64,000 bases of DNA, taken from assembly GCA_964006375.1 (NCBI GenBank), contig OZ023269.1:8797926-8861925 (forward strand), read 5' to 3'. Shown here one piece after another: positions 54,945 through 64,000 of the stretch. The first letter of the stretch is position 1. Every line of letters starts with the position of its first letter. Below the pieces are notes generated by a model. That model saw nothing but the letters and a program-made list of their open reading frames with translations, did no database searches and had not been told where the DNA came from. The stretch is from Tillus elongatus. Its lineage: Eukaryota; Arthropoda; Insecta; Coleoptera; Cleridae. The position numbers and the translations under genes are program-made.

Positions 54945-55621
54945 AAATCACTATAAAAACCACAAAAATGATTATAACAGCTACTGACAAAGACAACCTC
55001 ATTGCTCAAATATGTGTCTTGAGCATAACACTGTCACCATTTTTGCAGTTTTTGTGGTGATTCTGCTTTTATTTCATCGTAAATATAATACAATTTCATA
55101 TATTTCTATGATAAACTCACGTGTTCCGAAATTTACGACCAAAAACAAGTATTTCTTATGTTACTAATTAACAAAGTTACAGAAATGAATTTGCTTAAAA
55201 ATCGACTTATGTTGGTTTTAATAACATTACACGAAAGCACCAGATAGCTATTCATCATTCGGTAGCGCTAAATGCACCCCCAACTCATGTGTTGTTATTA
55301 TTATCATTATTATTACTGAAAATTTTGGATGAACAAGTTGTATACATCAAACTGTTCAGATGGTAGATATGTAATAATTAAGTTATTTAGTGTTAGGGTA
55401 GTAATAGTTTTTGTGTAAAATATGTTTGTACAGTGATAACAGTGTAGCAAATAATCCTAAGCTCCTAAATGTAAACTATAGAGCTACCAGCAACGAGCAA
55501 CATGCAAAGTTGGGCGCAACATGCAAATACATGCGGTTAGTAAATCACACCGCAACATGATGTATGTAAAAGTGAGTAACAGGACACACTCGCTAATACT
55601 AAATCAGGGTTATGTGTGCAG
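54945..55621. other. Intron sequence before exon (d)
   Basis: It contains a short ATT/TTA microsatellite (55288-55318). Nothing else recognised. Confidence 0.5.
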
Positions 55622-55729
55622 GTCATGACCCCTTCGGAAGCCCGGAGAAGCCCTAGCCATCTTTTCCACGAGGTTAATCTACTTGAACTCAACAATGGAC
55701 CAGGATTGGATAACGTTTCCTGGCGATTC
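55622..55729 (+). CDS. Neprilysin-like M13 peptidase, internal exon (d)
   Basis: A short 108-base, phase 0-0 exon with acceptor GTGTGCAG ending at 55621 and donor GTAAGT at 55730. It encodes VMTPSEARRSPSHLFHEVN followed by LLEL and ends DNVSWRF. This matches the M13 segment where the 'A.i..p...RR....yn.mtl.eL' helix precedes the 'i.W..yl' strand. It has no usable ATG start of its own and is shorter than an open-frame length filter would keep; it is recognised by phase and family pattern. Confidence 0.85.
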
Positions 55730-56544
55730 GTAAGTGATTCTTTGGATTTTATAAAATAATCAGTTTATAACGTTTTGTGCTTATTTGTAGGTAATTCCGA
55801 CGGTTTACTTTAGTTTTCTTAATGTGTGTCTGCAATAAACGTATTTCACTCATGTCAATTTAATAGTAATTATTATATTGAAGATATTGAGAAGTAACGT
55901 TTATGTTGTCATATCCAACGCATAATTTGAAATTATGATTCATACAAGGTGTCTAGTTTTCCTCTGACACTCACCAACTTTAATATTACCAATGGAGCAT
56001 TTGTTTGTTTTTGTATGTTTTTATTATTAAACAAGTCTGAAGTCGTTTCATAGAAATCAACCTCTACTATATTATACTGCTGTAAAACTATTTATTTGTT
56101 TTTAAAATTTTTGGCACATGCACCATCAAAAGGAAATGCTGCTTACTCTCTTAGTAATTAATATACAGTGCGTTTCAAAAGTAAGTTTTAACTTCATTTT
56201 CTCTGTTATTGGTCATTGTAAGCAACAATGCTATCAGTTTTCTAAGTAAAATTTTTTACAATCACCCCAACCCTATTTGAGGTGCTTTAAAATGGAAAGT
56301 AGTGTCGAGTAACCTCTCTTGTTAAATGAAAATTAGTTAACTATCTAGCACTGTAAATTTTTCTTAATTTGCTTATTGCTGCGCGAAAAATAAATTTCTT
56401 TTAAAAAGCAAAGAATAAAATTAATGACAACTAAGTTATTTAATAGGATTTGAAAACTAATAAAGCATTTTCGAGATGAGATCCATTTTGTTCCTGTGAA
56501 CATCAAATTCTCATAGCGCATTCTTAATGACTTGTTGAGGTAGC

Positions 56545-57165
56545 AGCTTCAATAGAGGCAATGCTGAATATTACTCCACTGCAGATGTGCATGAAGAGAG
56601 AATCAGCACTAAGTGCATCAAGACTATTCCAAGCCGACAAATTTAGACCAGGAGGCTTAGTTGGTCACTTGCAGAACCTGGAAATTATTCTATTGCAGTC
56701 ACTCGCCAAACCAACAGATCAAATTCCAGCTAAACTGGACTTTATAATCCCATTTGACATGGTTATAAATGACTACCAAGCAAGTGACAGAGACAGTAAA
56801 AGGCTGAGAAACAACTCATCTGTATGGTATACAGACGTCGAAAGAAATTGGGGGAGCAAGACTGGGAATTAGAGGACCTAACATTAGACTCGCTAAGTCT
56901 CAAGGAAAAACTTTCTTCATCTTCCAAGCAGAAATGCTTGTTATAAATTTGTGTTCACGGGAGTACATATACAGAGGAGACTGAAAAATAGAGAGATCTA
57001 CATCCGCTCAGGCAGTCAAGCAGTACTAAAGACCAAACATATCAAAACCGAATTCAAACTGACCTGCTACTGCAAACAATCCTAGAAACAACTCTCTACT
57101 GACAACAAAGTGGGCACCAGGGCAGTAAAACATTAAAGGAAATGAGGAAGCAGATAGCCTTTTCT
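56545..57165 (+). pseudogene. RNase H-bearing LINE, C-terminal fragment
   Basis: Plus-strand pieces: SIEAMLNITPLQMCM (the 'a.e.lln..PL.l.i' linker after the RT), SASRLFQADKF, then an RNase H-like domain with VWYTDVERNWGSKTG (first Asp), FFIFQAEMLVI (Glu), IYIRSGSQAVLK (usually 'SDSQAAL', so the Asp is lost) and KWAPGQ-stop-NIKGNEEADSLF (usual 'WvPGH.gi.GNE.AD'). Such a domain is found in I-, R1- and LOA-type LINEs. There are several frameshifts. It ends against LINE-A copy 7. Confidence 0.75.
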
Positions 57166-58060
57166 TATTTTTTTTATTCCAACAACACATCACGAGGGCT
57201 CACAGCCATAATACTATCGTACCGTAGGTGTCGACAAGGAGGAAAGAGGCAACTTGTTAATTCTGGACTTGAAGGTTTGGAGGTTCGGAGGAGTGTTGTC
57301 AAGGAATTCCACAACTTGGAAGTCCTCGGGACAAAAGAGCGGACATAACATGATGTTCTATGTCTGGTGACCTGGACAGTAAAAGAGTGCATTCGCTCTG
57401 TTTCCGTGGTAGATATGTTGGGGGCAGCTGGTGGAAGAACTATGGAAGAAAGCTCCTCTGAGCATTGCCCGTGCAGATATCTATAAAAGGGAGAGAGAGG
57501 TCACCAACGGCACGTTGGTGGGCAAGGGATGACAGCCTTTGGGTGAGCGTTGTGCCAATTGAAATTTCGATCCACAGAAATGTCAACAAGTGAAAAAGAC
57601 TCATTACTTTGAATAACTTGGTTGTTTATTGTGATATGTCTAGGGCTGGTGTATCTCTTATGAGATACACCAGCAAAGCAAGACTGAGATTTGGTGGAAT
57701 TGAATTGTACAAGATTTCTACTTCCCCAGTCTAATATTTTTTGGAGATCCACAGAGACAACCCTCCATGAGTCTGCGATCCTCATCTAATTGGGCTAAAG
57801 AAACAGGCTTAGAATATTGTATATTTGAGTGGAGGGTGCTGTCGTTCGCGTAACTGTGAACTGGGTTGGATGTGCTAGAGAGGAGGTCATTGATGTGGAG
57901 AAGAAATAAAGTAGGGGCTAAAGCTGAACCTTGAGGGACTCCTGCTTTAATTGGATATAGTTTAGAGGAATGACCATCGACGACAACAGAAATGGTATTA
58001 AGAGAAGAGAGCATCTTTCGTACCTTTTTAGTTTTGAAAATGATATCCGGCGGCACTGGG
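57163..58060 (-). pseudogene. LINE-A copy 7, internally deleted
   Basis: The minus strand carries the 3' end (A tail as T-run near 57165), then jumps at about 57545 and again at about 57990 relative to the full copy, so middle RT blocks are missing. Recognisable parts are SVVVDGHSSKLYPIKAGVPQ, GSALAPTLFLLHI and NDSTLHSNIQYSKPVSLAQL. The catalytic box is decayed. A 30-bp perfect palindrome lies at 57645-57674. Confidence 0.87.
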
Positions 58061-58689
58061 GACTGTTGGTGGTGTTGCCACTGGGGATTGTTGCAAAAGG
58101 GGCAGCAACAACATAATTCTATGGCCAAGAGCTCTATTCTGGATTAACAAAAGTCCGTGTGAGAAATAAAATTCATATTTATGAAACAAAATTCATTTAT
58201 TCAACAAAACAAATGCTGTCATACTGGATGAGGCGTAAGGCAGGCAAAACGATTGATCAGCATATCAACAGAGAAATCTGAACCTTTTCTTGAATTGAAG
58301 AGAAACGACTTGAGATTAATCGCGTGACTTTTCACAGGACATTTTTCAATAACGTGTCACCTTATGAGGATGTGTATGACAGGCAGTGAAAACCGCAGAT
58401 GCTGCAGTCAAGTAGCAAAAACACTTGCGATACGACTGCATGGCTCAGTTCTACAAAAATCTCAATTGCCTTGTAGGGGTGACCCTAACGTTCGAGGAAA
58501 TAGGTAAAATAGCCGCTATATGAAATTCTGATCATTTTGGGCAACTACTAGAAAATACAGTCATGCGCAAGAGACCTATTAGGGTCGCAGCGCTTAGAAG
58601 CCAAAGGCCCATACGACTCATTAAACAATCTACAATCTACAAATCTAAGTAGCAGCTATTTGTTGCTGATTTTTTCTCTTCAGGTGATT

Positions 58690-59645
58690 AAAATTGTTTG
58701 GCCCATTCTTATAAACTATGTACTCTAGATATTACCAGTGGATAACTTCCACAGTGATGATATCAGGAGAATCTTTCTATCCACCTCTTGGGAAACACTT
58801 GATTTATGTTGATCCAGTGTGAGCTGCATAGTTTGGAGGTGCTCCTTTCTATTGTAAAAACGTGGCAGTTGGCTGAAAAATCAGGTTGTCATTGGTCTAA
58901 GTATATGGCTGCCAGTTGCAGAATTAAGTATACCTAAAGAAAATTCAAATATATTTCGCCTGTTAACGTCTGATCAAATAGTAAGGACCTATGATTTCAT
59001 CATTTACTATACCACACAAGATATTTGTTTCCAAAGGACGCTGAGTACGTACCTCCATCGCCAACTTGAGATTTTGTAGGCCAGTAACGGCAGTTTTGAT
59101 TATTAACGTAAAAAGTTATTCTTATGAAAAAAGAATTTTTTTTTCGAAATTTGAAATCGTAATACACACATTATGCTGTATTCTTTATCAGAACCAATTC
59201 CCACTAAAAATGTCTCTCTCTATAATTATTGTACCGGGAAAACCTTGTATGGATCATATCGTTTTGTGCACAATTAGATAGGCCGTCGATTTTGATGTCA
59301 CACGTTGATTCACTCTTTTAAGCGAAGAATGTGGATTATCTTGCAAAAACAACAAAGGATTCAAGATAAACGTTTTTACTTTGTGACGGCATTCCAGGTT
59401 TCCTCAAAAATATGACATGTCCGAGTTCCCTATTTTTTTTAAATTTTGCTCACGGTGCTTTTTGATAAATTGGTGGGTAAGTCTCATTAAATATTTGCAC
59501 TACCCCTTCCTGCGTACGAGTTCGATGACTAAAATAAGTCATATTTAATATAATACGTTGTCTTTCAGTCAGCTTTATCTTTTTCTTGAACACTTCCGAC
59601 AATTGCTTCGACAACCACTCAAGTAGCCTTACGTTTATTTTCACT
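58690..59645 (-). pseudogene. Decayed mariner-like transposase, second relative of the DD41D group
   Basis: Minus-strand fragments: KLTERQRIILNMTYFSHRTR and TQEGVVQIFNETYPP (59450-59644, N-terminal helix-turn-helix), NNQNCRYWPTKSQVGDGGTY and FDQTLTGEIYLNF (59000-59110), FLQ-stop-KGAPPNYAAHTG (about 58815-58860; usual 'QQDGAPPHyA'). The first-Asp region is not readable and the second Asp is replaced. No terminal repeats recognised. It is clearly related to, but distinct from, the 49579 family. Confidence 0.6.
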
Positions 59646-59649
59646 TATG

Positions 59650-60760
59650 GTAAATAATTTATTAGTGCTGATTTTTGTGCAGAACGTGGTCACATATAAT
59701 ATTTCCCAATAGCAAAAACTATAAAAAACTAAAGGTAAACGTGGATATTCTCTTTCAGCTTGAAATATTTTGTGATTATGGTTACGAATCTGTAACAAAA
59801 CAAAATTGCAAGAATTTTTGATTTTCTATCTACATTCGGCCCAATTTCTTGAGACAGGAAGGCAGGGACTGCAGCTCCAAATATGAAACGAGCCAGTTTC
59901 TATATTTTCTTCTTGAATAAAAATGATAGAATGATAATGCCATCGAAATATAATAATCAGATGCTGTTGTTCCTTAAGCTATATGAAGACATTAAAACCT
60001 AAAATCTTAGATTACATCTTGTTTCAATAGAGCGGTATACTTTTTCTTCAGTTTTAGAATCTTTATTTAAAAAGCTATCAGCTGCACGTAACGCTCAATT
60101 TCTTATGTTCCATAGTTTTTTAGATTTAGATTTAAAGTTTGTATTAAATATTTAGTGAAATAAAACTAGGTTTGCTGGAATGAGTTTCATAAATTAAACT
60201 AATACAATATGACAGCCAGTAATCAGTCAGAACAAAGAAAGACACTATAAGTATTGATCAAGACTGCAACCATCATTTGGGAAACCCAAGAAGATACAGG
60301 ATGGTCTAAAAGTAATGGTATATAGAGCAATAGTGGATTGTTGGCAAGAAAATATTGGGATTTAGCCAAACCTACATCAGTCCAAAGGTCAAAATTGAAA
60401 GAGATATGAAACGTTAAAGTTATAAATTTAATTTTGGATAACTCCTTGATATTTATGAAAGTATTTAACCTGTTGCCTTTAAAATTGATAGACATGAGTT
60501 CTTGTAAAAGGATACGTCATTCCCAATTTGGCTCTACAGATTAGAACTTGCTGTTTGCGGCACGCATCAAATCTTAAAAATACTCACACCCTTTTGTTAT
60601 AGCAAGTGGGTTATGGTAACGAATAAGGCATGGACGTAATTAAAAACTAAATTTAAAAATACGTACACAGCATGTGTGTTACGGTACCTATTTCACGAAT
60701 GAGATATCAATACGCTTGATGAAAAAAATACTGACGCAAGTAGCTATAGATGATTTGTTC
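59650..60760. other. Intron sequence, nothing recognised
   Basis: The open frame 60223-60495 on minus has no recognisable domain. Confidence 0.45.
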
Positions 60761-60779
60761 TAGAACCACGTAACACCAA

Positions 60780-61245
60780 CACCCACTGCGCATGCGCGTG
60801 ACCTCACACTGACGAAACAATATGGCGGCTGGAAAGATAGCGGCGCAAGCTCTAAACTGAGATGACGTAATACAAGATGGAGGTCAAAGTGGCCGACCGG
60901 GAGTGAAAATACCCGGAAAATTTGACATTTTAAATGATAATTACACTAACCTGTCAAAATAAGAGGGTCCGCGATTTTGGTTTTACATATCCTGATGTAT
61001 GTAGAGATGGCGGATGACGCATGCGCAAATCAACTATTTTAGTTTTTAGGTTAAACTCCAGCTGTTTGGTGCTGTGTTACTCGCCTTGATGAGAAGACTT
61101 TAAAAATAGCATACACGCATGCTCAAACCTGACTTTTTTAGTTTTTAAGTTAGACCCCCATGTGTTTAGTGTCATGTTACTCGTCTTGATGAGTAGAATT
61201 CAAATATGACATGTGCGCACGTGCAAACCAACTTTTTGGGGATCA
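60780..61245. promoter_or_regulatory. GC-richer intronic cluster with NRF1-, YY1- and CRE-like sites and 100-bp tandem repeats
   Basis: TGCGCATGCGC at 60787-60797 is a perfect NRF1-type palindrome. ATATGGCGGC and AGATGGAGG resemble YY1 sites, and GATGACGTAAT resembles a CRE/ATF site. From 61014 a unit of about 97-100 bp repeats (61014, 61111, 61211 partial), each beginning with a CGCATGCGC-like or GTGCGCACGTGC variant. Could be a host enhancer/promoter or element-derived. Confidence 0.4.
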
Positions 61246-61609
61246 GGACTAGGTGTCCAAGACCAGGGCTCAAGTCTTTAGGATCAGAAATCAGGATACA
61301 AATCCAGGACTCCATATCCAGGACCCAGAGCTCCAGATCTAAGGTCCAGGTATTAGGGAACAGTATGTAAGATGCTAGCTGTAAGGAGCTGACTGCACGT
61401 AACTATCTGATTTCCTATTAGAGTCTGCATGAAACCTAACTAGATGAGCGTTATCAATTATTATTTACTGCTAGTGCACACAACGATTGCGTTATCAATT
61501 CCCATGATAATGCTGACCTCGTGCCTACTCTTATCTCCTGTTCTCAATTTATCACAATACAGTTTTGACACCTGATTATCATTTCGCTAACACTGTCCGC
61601 AATTGCTTG

Positions 61610-61790
61610 TCAACTAGCATATAAATAGGAGTTCTAGTTTTTGTTCGCTCTGTTCATTTATTCCTTCGATGGTCCTAACTTTGTTAGCGAAACCTTAATC
61701 AGGTTTTAAAACCGTATTATGATGAATTAGGTTCTCCAAATTATACTCAGTGCTCATCACGGGTTCCAATCTTCATTCAGTGAACTATGT
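61610..61790 (+). repeat. Hammerhead-core repeat family, copy 5, with TATA box
   Basis: TATAAATAG at 61620-61628. Core TCGATGGT, CCTAAC, TTT, GTTAGC, GAAAC at about 61667-61693, then CTTAATCAGG. Downstream GGTTCTCCAAATTATACTCA and GTGCTCATCACGG conserved; ends near AATCTTCATTCAGTG. Confidence 0.65.
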
Positions 61791-61799
61791 GTACCATTT

Positions 61800-62227
61800 T
61801 TCTTGGATCAGCATCCGACACAACATACGAATTTTTCTTTTCCAATAAATAAGCCATGATCTAAACATTGTTACTTAAAAGGTAATGTTTATATTAAGCT
61901 GTCAAGTCATTTTATTTCTTGTCAATTTCAATCAATTTACCACTAAGCTTAAAGCGATATTATTATAAAAAATATTTTGGTATAATAAATAATTAGAAAT
62001 TTCTCTAAAATAAATTCTTCGCCAGAAGAAGTCGTATGTGCTGTCTTTATTCTGGACGATATTCAAAGAAACTCTAATTTCCTGTACTTTAAAATTCAGT
62101 TAATTTGTGAATCTTAGGTTTAAAGCTATTTTGTAATCAGGGTAAACGTATTACCTTGCCAAATACGAATTCATATATCTAGTTAAGATGTAAGTTTTTA
62201 CAAAAACGTTTGTTTACTATTTTTTAG
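61800..62227. other. Intron sequence before exon (e)
   Basis: Nothing recognised apart from the acceptor at 62226-62227. Confidence 0.45.
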
Positions 62228-62372
62228 ATAAATTGGACAAGATACTTAAATGTAGTATTTAATGACACTACTGTAATTTTGAACCATGAAACAGATACAG
62301 CGATCCTCTTAGATTTGCCATATTTACAAAAACTAACAAGACTATTGAGATACACTGACAAGACTGTTTTAG
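62228..62372 (+). CDS. Neprilysin-like M13 peptidase, internal exon (e), last in window
   Basis: The acceptor CTATTTTTTAG ends at 62227 and the donor GTGAGT starts at 62373. It begins INWTRYLNVVF, continuing the 'W..yl..vf' motif from exon (d), then NDTTVILN and DLPYLQKLTRLL, and ends YTDKTVL plus one base (phase 1). In family members the next residues are the 'r.i.nYl.wR' region, so the next exon must supply two bases first. I see no such exon before 64000. The catalytic HExxH and ExxxD motifs are therefore outside the window and activity cannot be judged. Confidence 0.87.
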
Positions 62373-62781
62373 GTGAGTTATATATTGATTAATTTCTAGT
62401 AATGTAAGCAAACAAAAACATCATTTAGTGTTAAAGCTGCCCTAGCACAATCAGGCATCAAAAATGGAGTAAAAAACTCGCTTAAGTATAAAAATTTATT
62501 TTTTGGGGAAATTATTTTTAAAACAACCTATTGTTATTACTACTTGATTAGACTATTATATGTCTCAAACAATGAGTACACTGCTTTTGTTTTCTATGGC
62601 GACTGAATAATAACGTTTTATCTAAACTTATGTATTTTAGATCAGCGTTTTTACATTTAATAGTCTTAAAAGATTTTGACAAACGAGCCTTAGTTTATTT
62701 TTGACTTTTTTTCCATCCAAAGCTTCAATCACAGCCTTTGCCATACAATATACAGTCCGAAATTGCGTATTGCACCTTGCT

Positions 62782-63072
62782 CCTTTAACGTCGGTCTATT
62801 TCCGCGACTATAGCTAATCAGTGACGCCAGGGAGCAGTTTCATCTCACCGTCCTGGAAATTTTGCCGAACACCCTCCTTTCTGTAAGTAGTATAGGAAAC
62901 TAACGGCCCAACATTACATGGTAGACGCAACTGACAGCCTCCGAAGACCGGTACGTGCAGCCACAACCTCAGTTGATGTACTAAAAAGGAAACGACGCTT
63001 CAGCTGAGAACCGAAACGATGAGCTTTGGCTTTAAAAAGCACACGATCTTACCACTGGACCACCGAGGCTGC
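62782..63072 (-). mobile_element. tRNA-derived SINE, copy 4, degraded
   Basis: Minus-strand head GCCTCGGTGGTCCAGTGGTA with a weak downstream B box; body landmarks TTCCGCGACTATAGCTAATC and GACGCCAGGGAGCAGTTTCA are present with deletions. No target-site duplication was seen. The oldest copy of the four. Confidence 0.8.
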
Positions 63073-63074
63073 AA

Positions 63075-64000
63075 AGCAAAATGACAAATATTGATTACAT
63101 AATTAGTTGTCACGGACATCAGTTTTGATCTCTATCTCTTTTTCTCCAACCACATTGGCTGTATAATTTACAATGGCAACCCAACCTTTATTATCGGAAA
63201 TTAATAGTATGTATCTTTTCAAATATAACAATATCCAACAAGTGGATTCTAAAATTAATAGTTTTTAATATACAAGGTCATTATTTTCAAATTAGCTATT
63301 TTGTATTATATTCTATCATACCGGTAGTATCAGAAATTTCCTTTCTTATCAATTCACGCAGTTTACAAATTATCAGGTGGCTCTTTTTTACTGATTGTGA
63401 TCTTCCTGCCTTAATTTTAATAATTTTCCCCAATACTACATGCCGTATGTATTAGACAGCTAATGAAGTTCTCCACAAATTGGGACACTTAAAAAACGTT
63501 CATCGAACTAAAATATAAGGATGGTTGGTTACGAAAAGAGACAGAGAGCCCAAGCAGAAGTTGTGCCTAACTAAAATCAAAAATATCCAGATCTACCATA
63601 ATTTCATCTAGGAACTATGTCTAAGATGCATCTACAATTTCGTAAACAAAGAAACACTTTAAAAACCGACAAACTACTTTGCAAATAATGATGTAAAAAC
63701 TAATGTTATACTAACTTTCAAAGAACATCAAACCACTTCAACGCATAACGTATACCATAAGCCAGTATTGACTGGATGCATGCAAAATAATTATTTATGC
63801 GCGCGGGTATGTGCCAAGGCTATCCCAATTGTAAAACAACAACATTTTAAACTGCACAGGCCATAATGTGCTTTTCTAATGAGAACTGGAAATCAAATAT
63901 ATGCTTGAGAAGCTTAGCTGGGCTGGTTGGGTTTTCCTAAAGTGTATGTTATCATGTTTATTGCGAGTTAACAGAAACGACATTCAGCTAGTCTTTCCAT
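63075..64000 (+). other. Intron sequence to window end, nothing recognised
   Basis: No exon for the next M13 segment and no repeat family noticed. Confidence 0.45.

Overview
The window looks like nuclear DNA from an insect, probably a species with a large, repeat-rich genome; a cockroach, termite or other polyneopteran is an inference. It is AT-rich, intron-rich and packed with decayed transposable elements. The only host gene I can support is a plus-strand M13 metallopeptidase (neprilysin-like). Five consecutive internal exons with GT-AG borders and matching phases lie at 5334-5594, 41746-41951, 48513-48689, 55622-55729 and 62228-62372. They give 897 coding bases (299 codons) of the N-terminal half of the ectodomain. 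The cytosolic/transmembrane start lies upstream of the window and the HExxH catalytic half downstream. Introns are about 36.2, 6.6, 6.9 and 6.5 kb.

Nearly everything else is mobile-element material in those introns. (a) An APE-type non-LTR retrotransposon, 'LINE-A', occurs in seven copies: 1926-2298, 21493-24450, 43733-43965, 44863-47870, 51566-52235, 53385-54940 and 57163-58060. (b) Other non-LTR remnants are a Jockey-like element (15747-17500, plus a scrap at 34570-34685), an R4/Dong-like element (31790-33592) next to a TTA microsatellite, an RNase H tail (56545-57165) and two eroded reverse-transcriptase scraps. (c) A Penelope-like element 3' end with a GIY-YIG endonuclease lies at 17808-19300, with a second GIY-YIG scrap at 17558-17730. 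(d) DNA transposons are DD41D mariner relatives with long inverted repeats (49579-51454, 42323-43730, 6650-7330), a more distant relative (58690-59645) and a DD34D mariner (37063-38332). (e) A tRNA-derived SINE is present in four copies, three with target-site duplications. (f) MITE-like and composite AT-rich repeats are common. (g) Fifteen long (TA)n arrays sit at many element borders.

No element appears intact; all reading frames carry stops, frameshifts, deletions or lost catalytic residues. The most interesting signal is a small dispersed repeat family (five copies) that keeps a fixed-length hammerhead-like core, twice with a TATAAATAG box just upstream. The same core layout recurs in the 3' region of the Penelope-like element, next to five tandem 70-bp units that each encode a hairpin. 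Element family names come from motif recognition by eye, without database searches.
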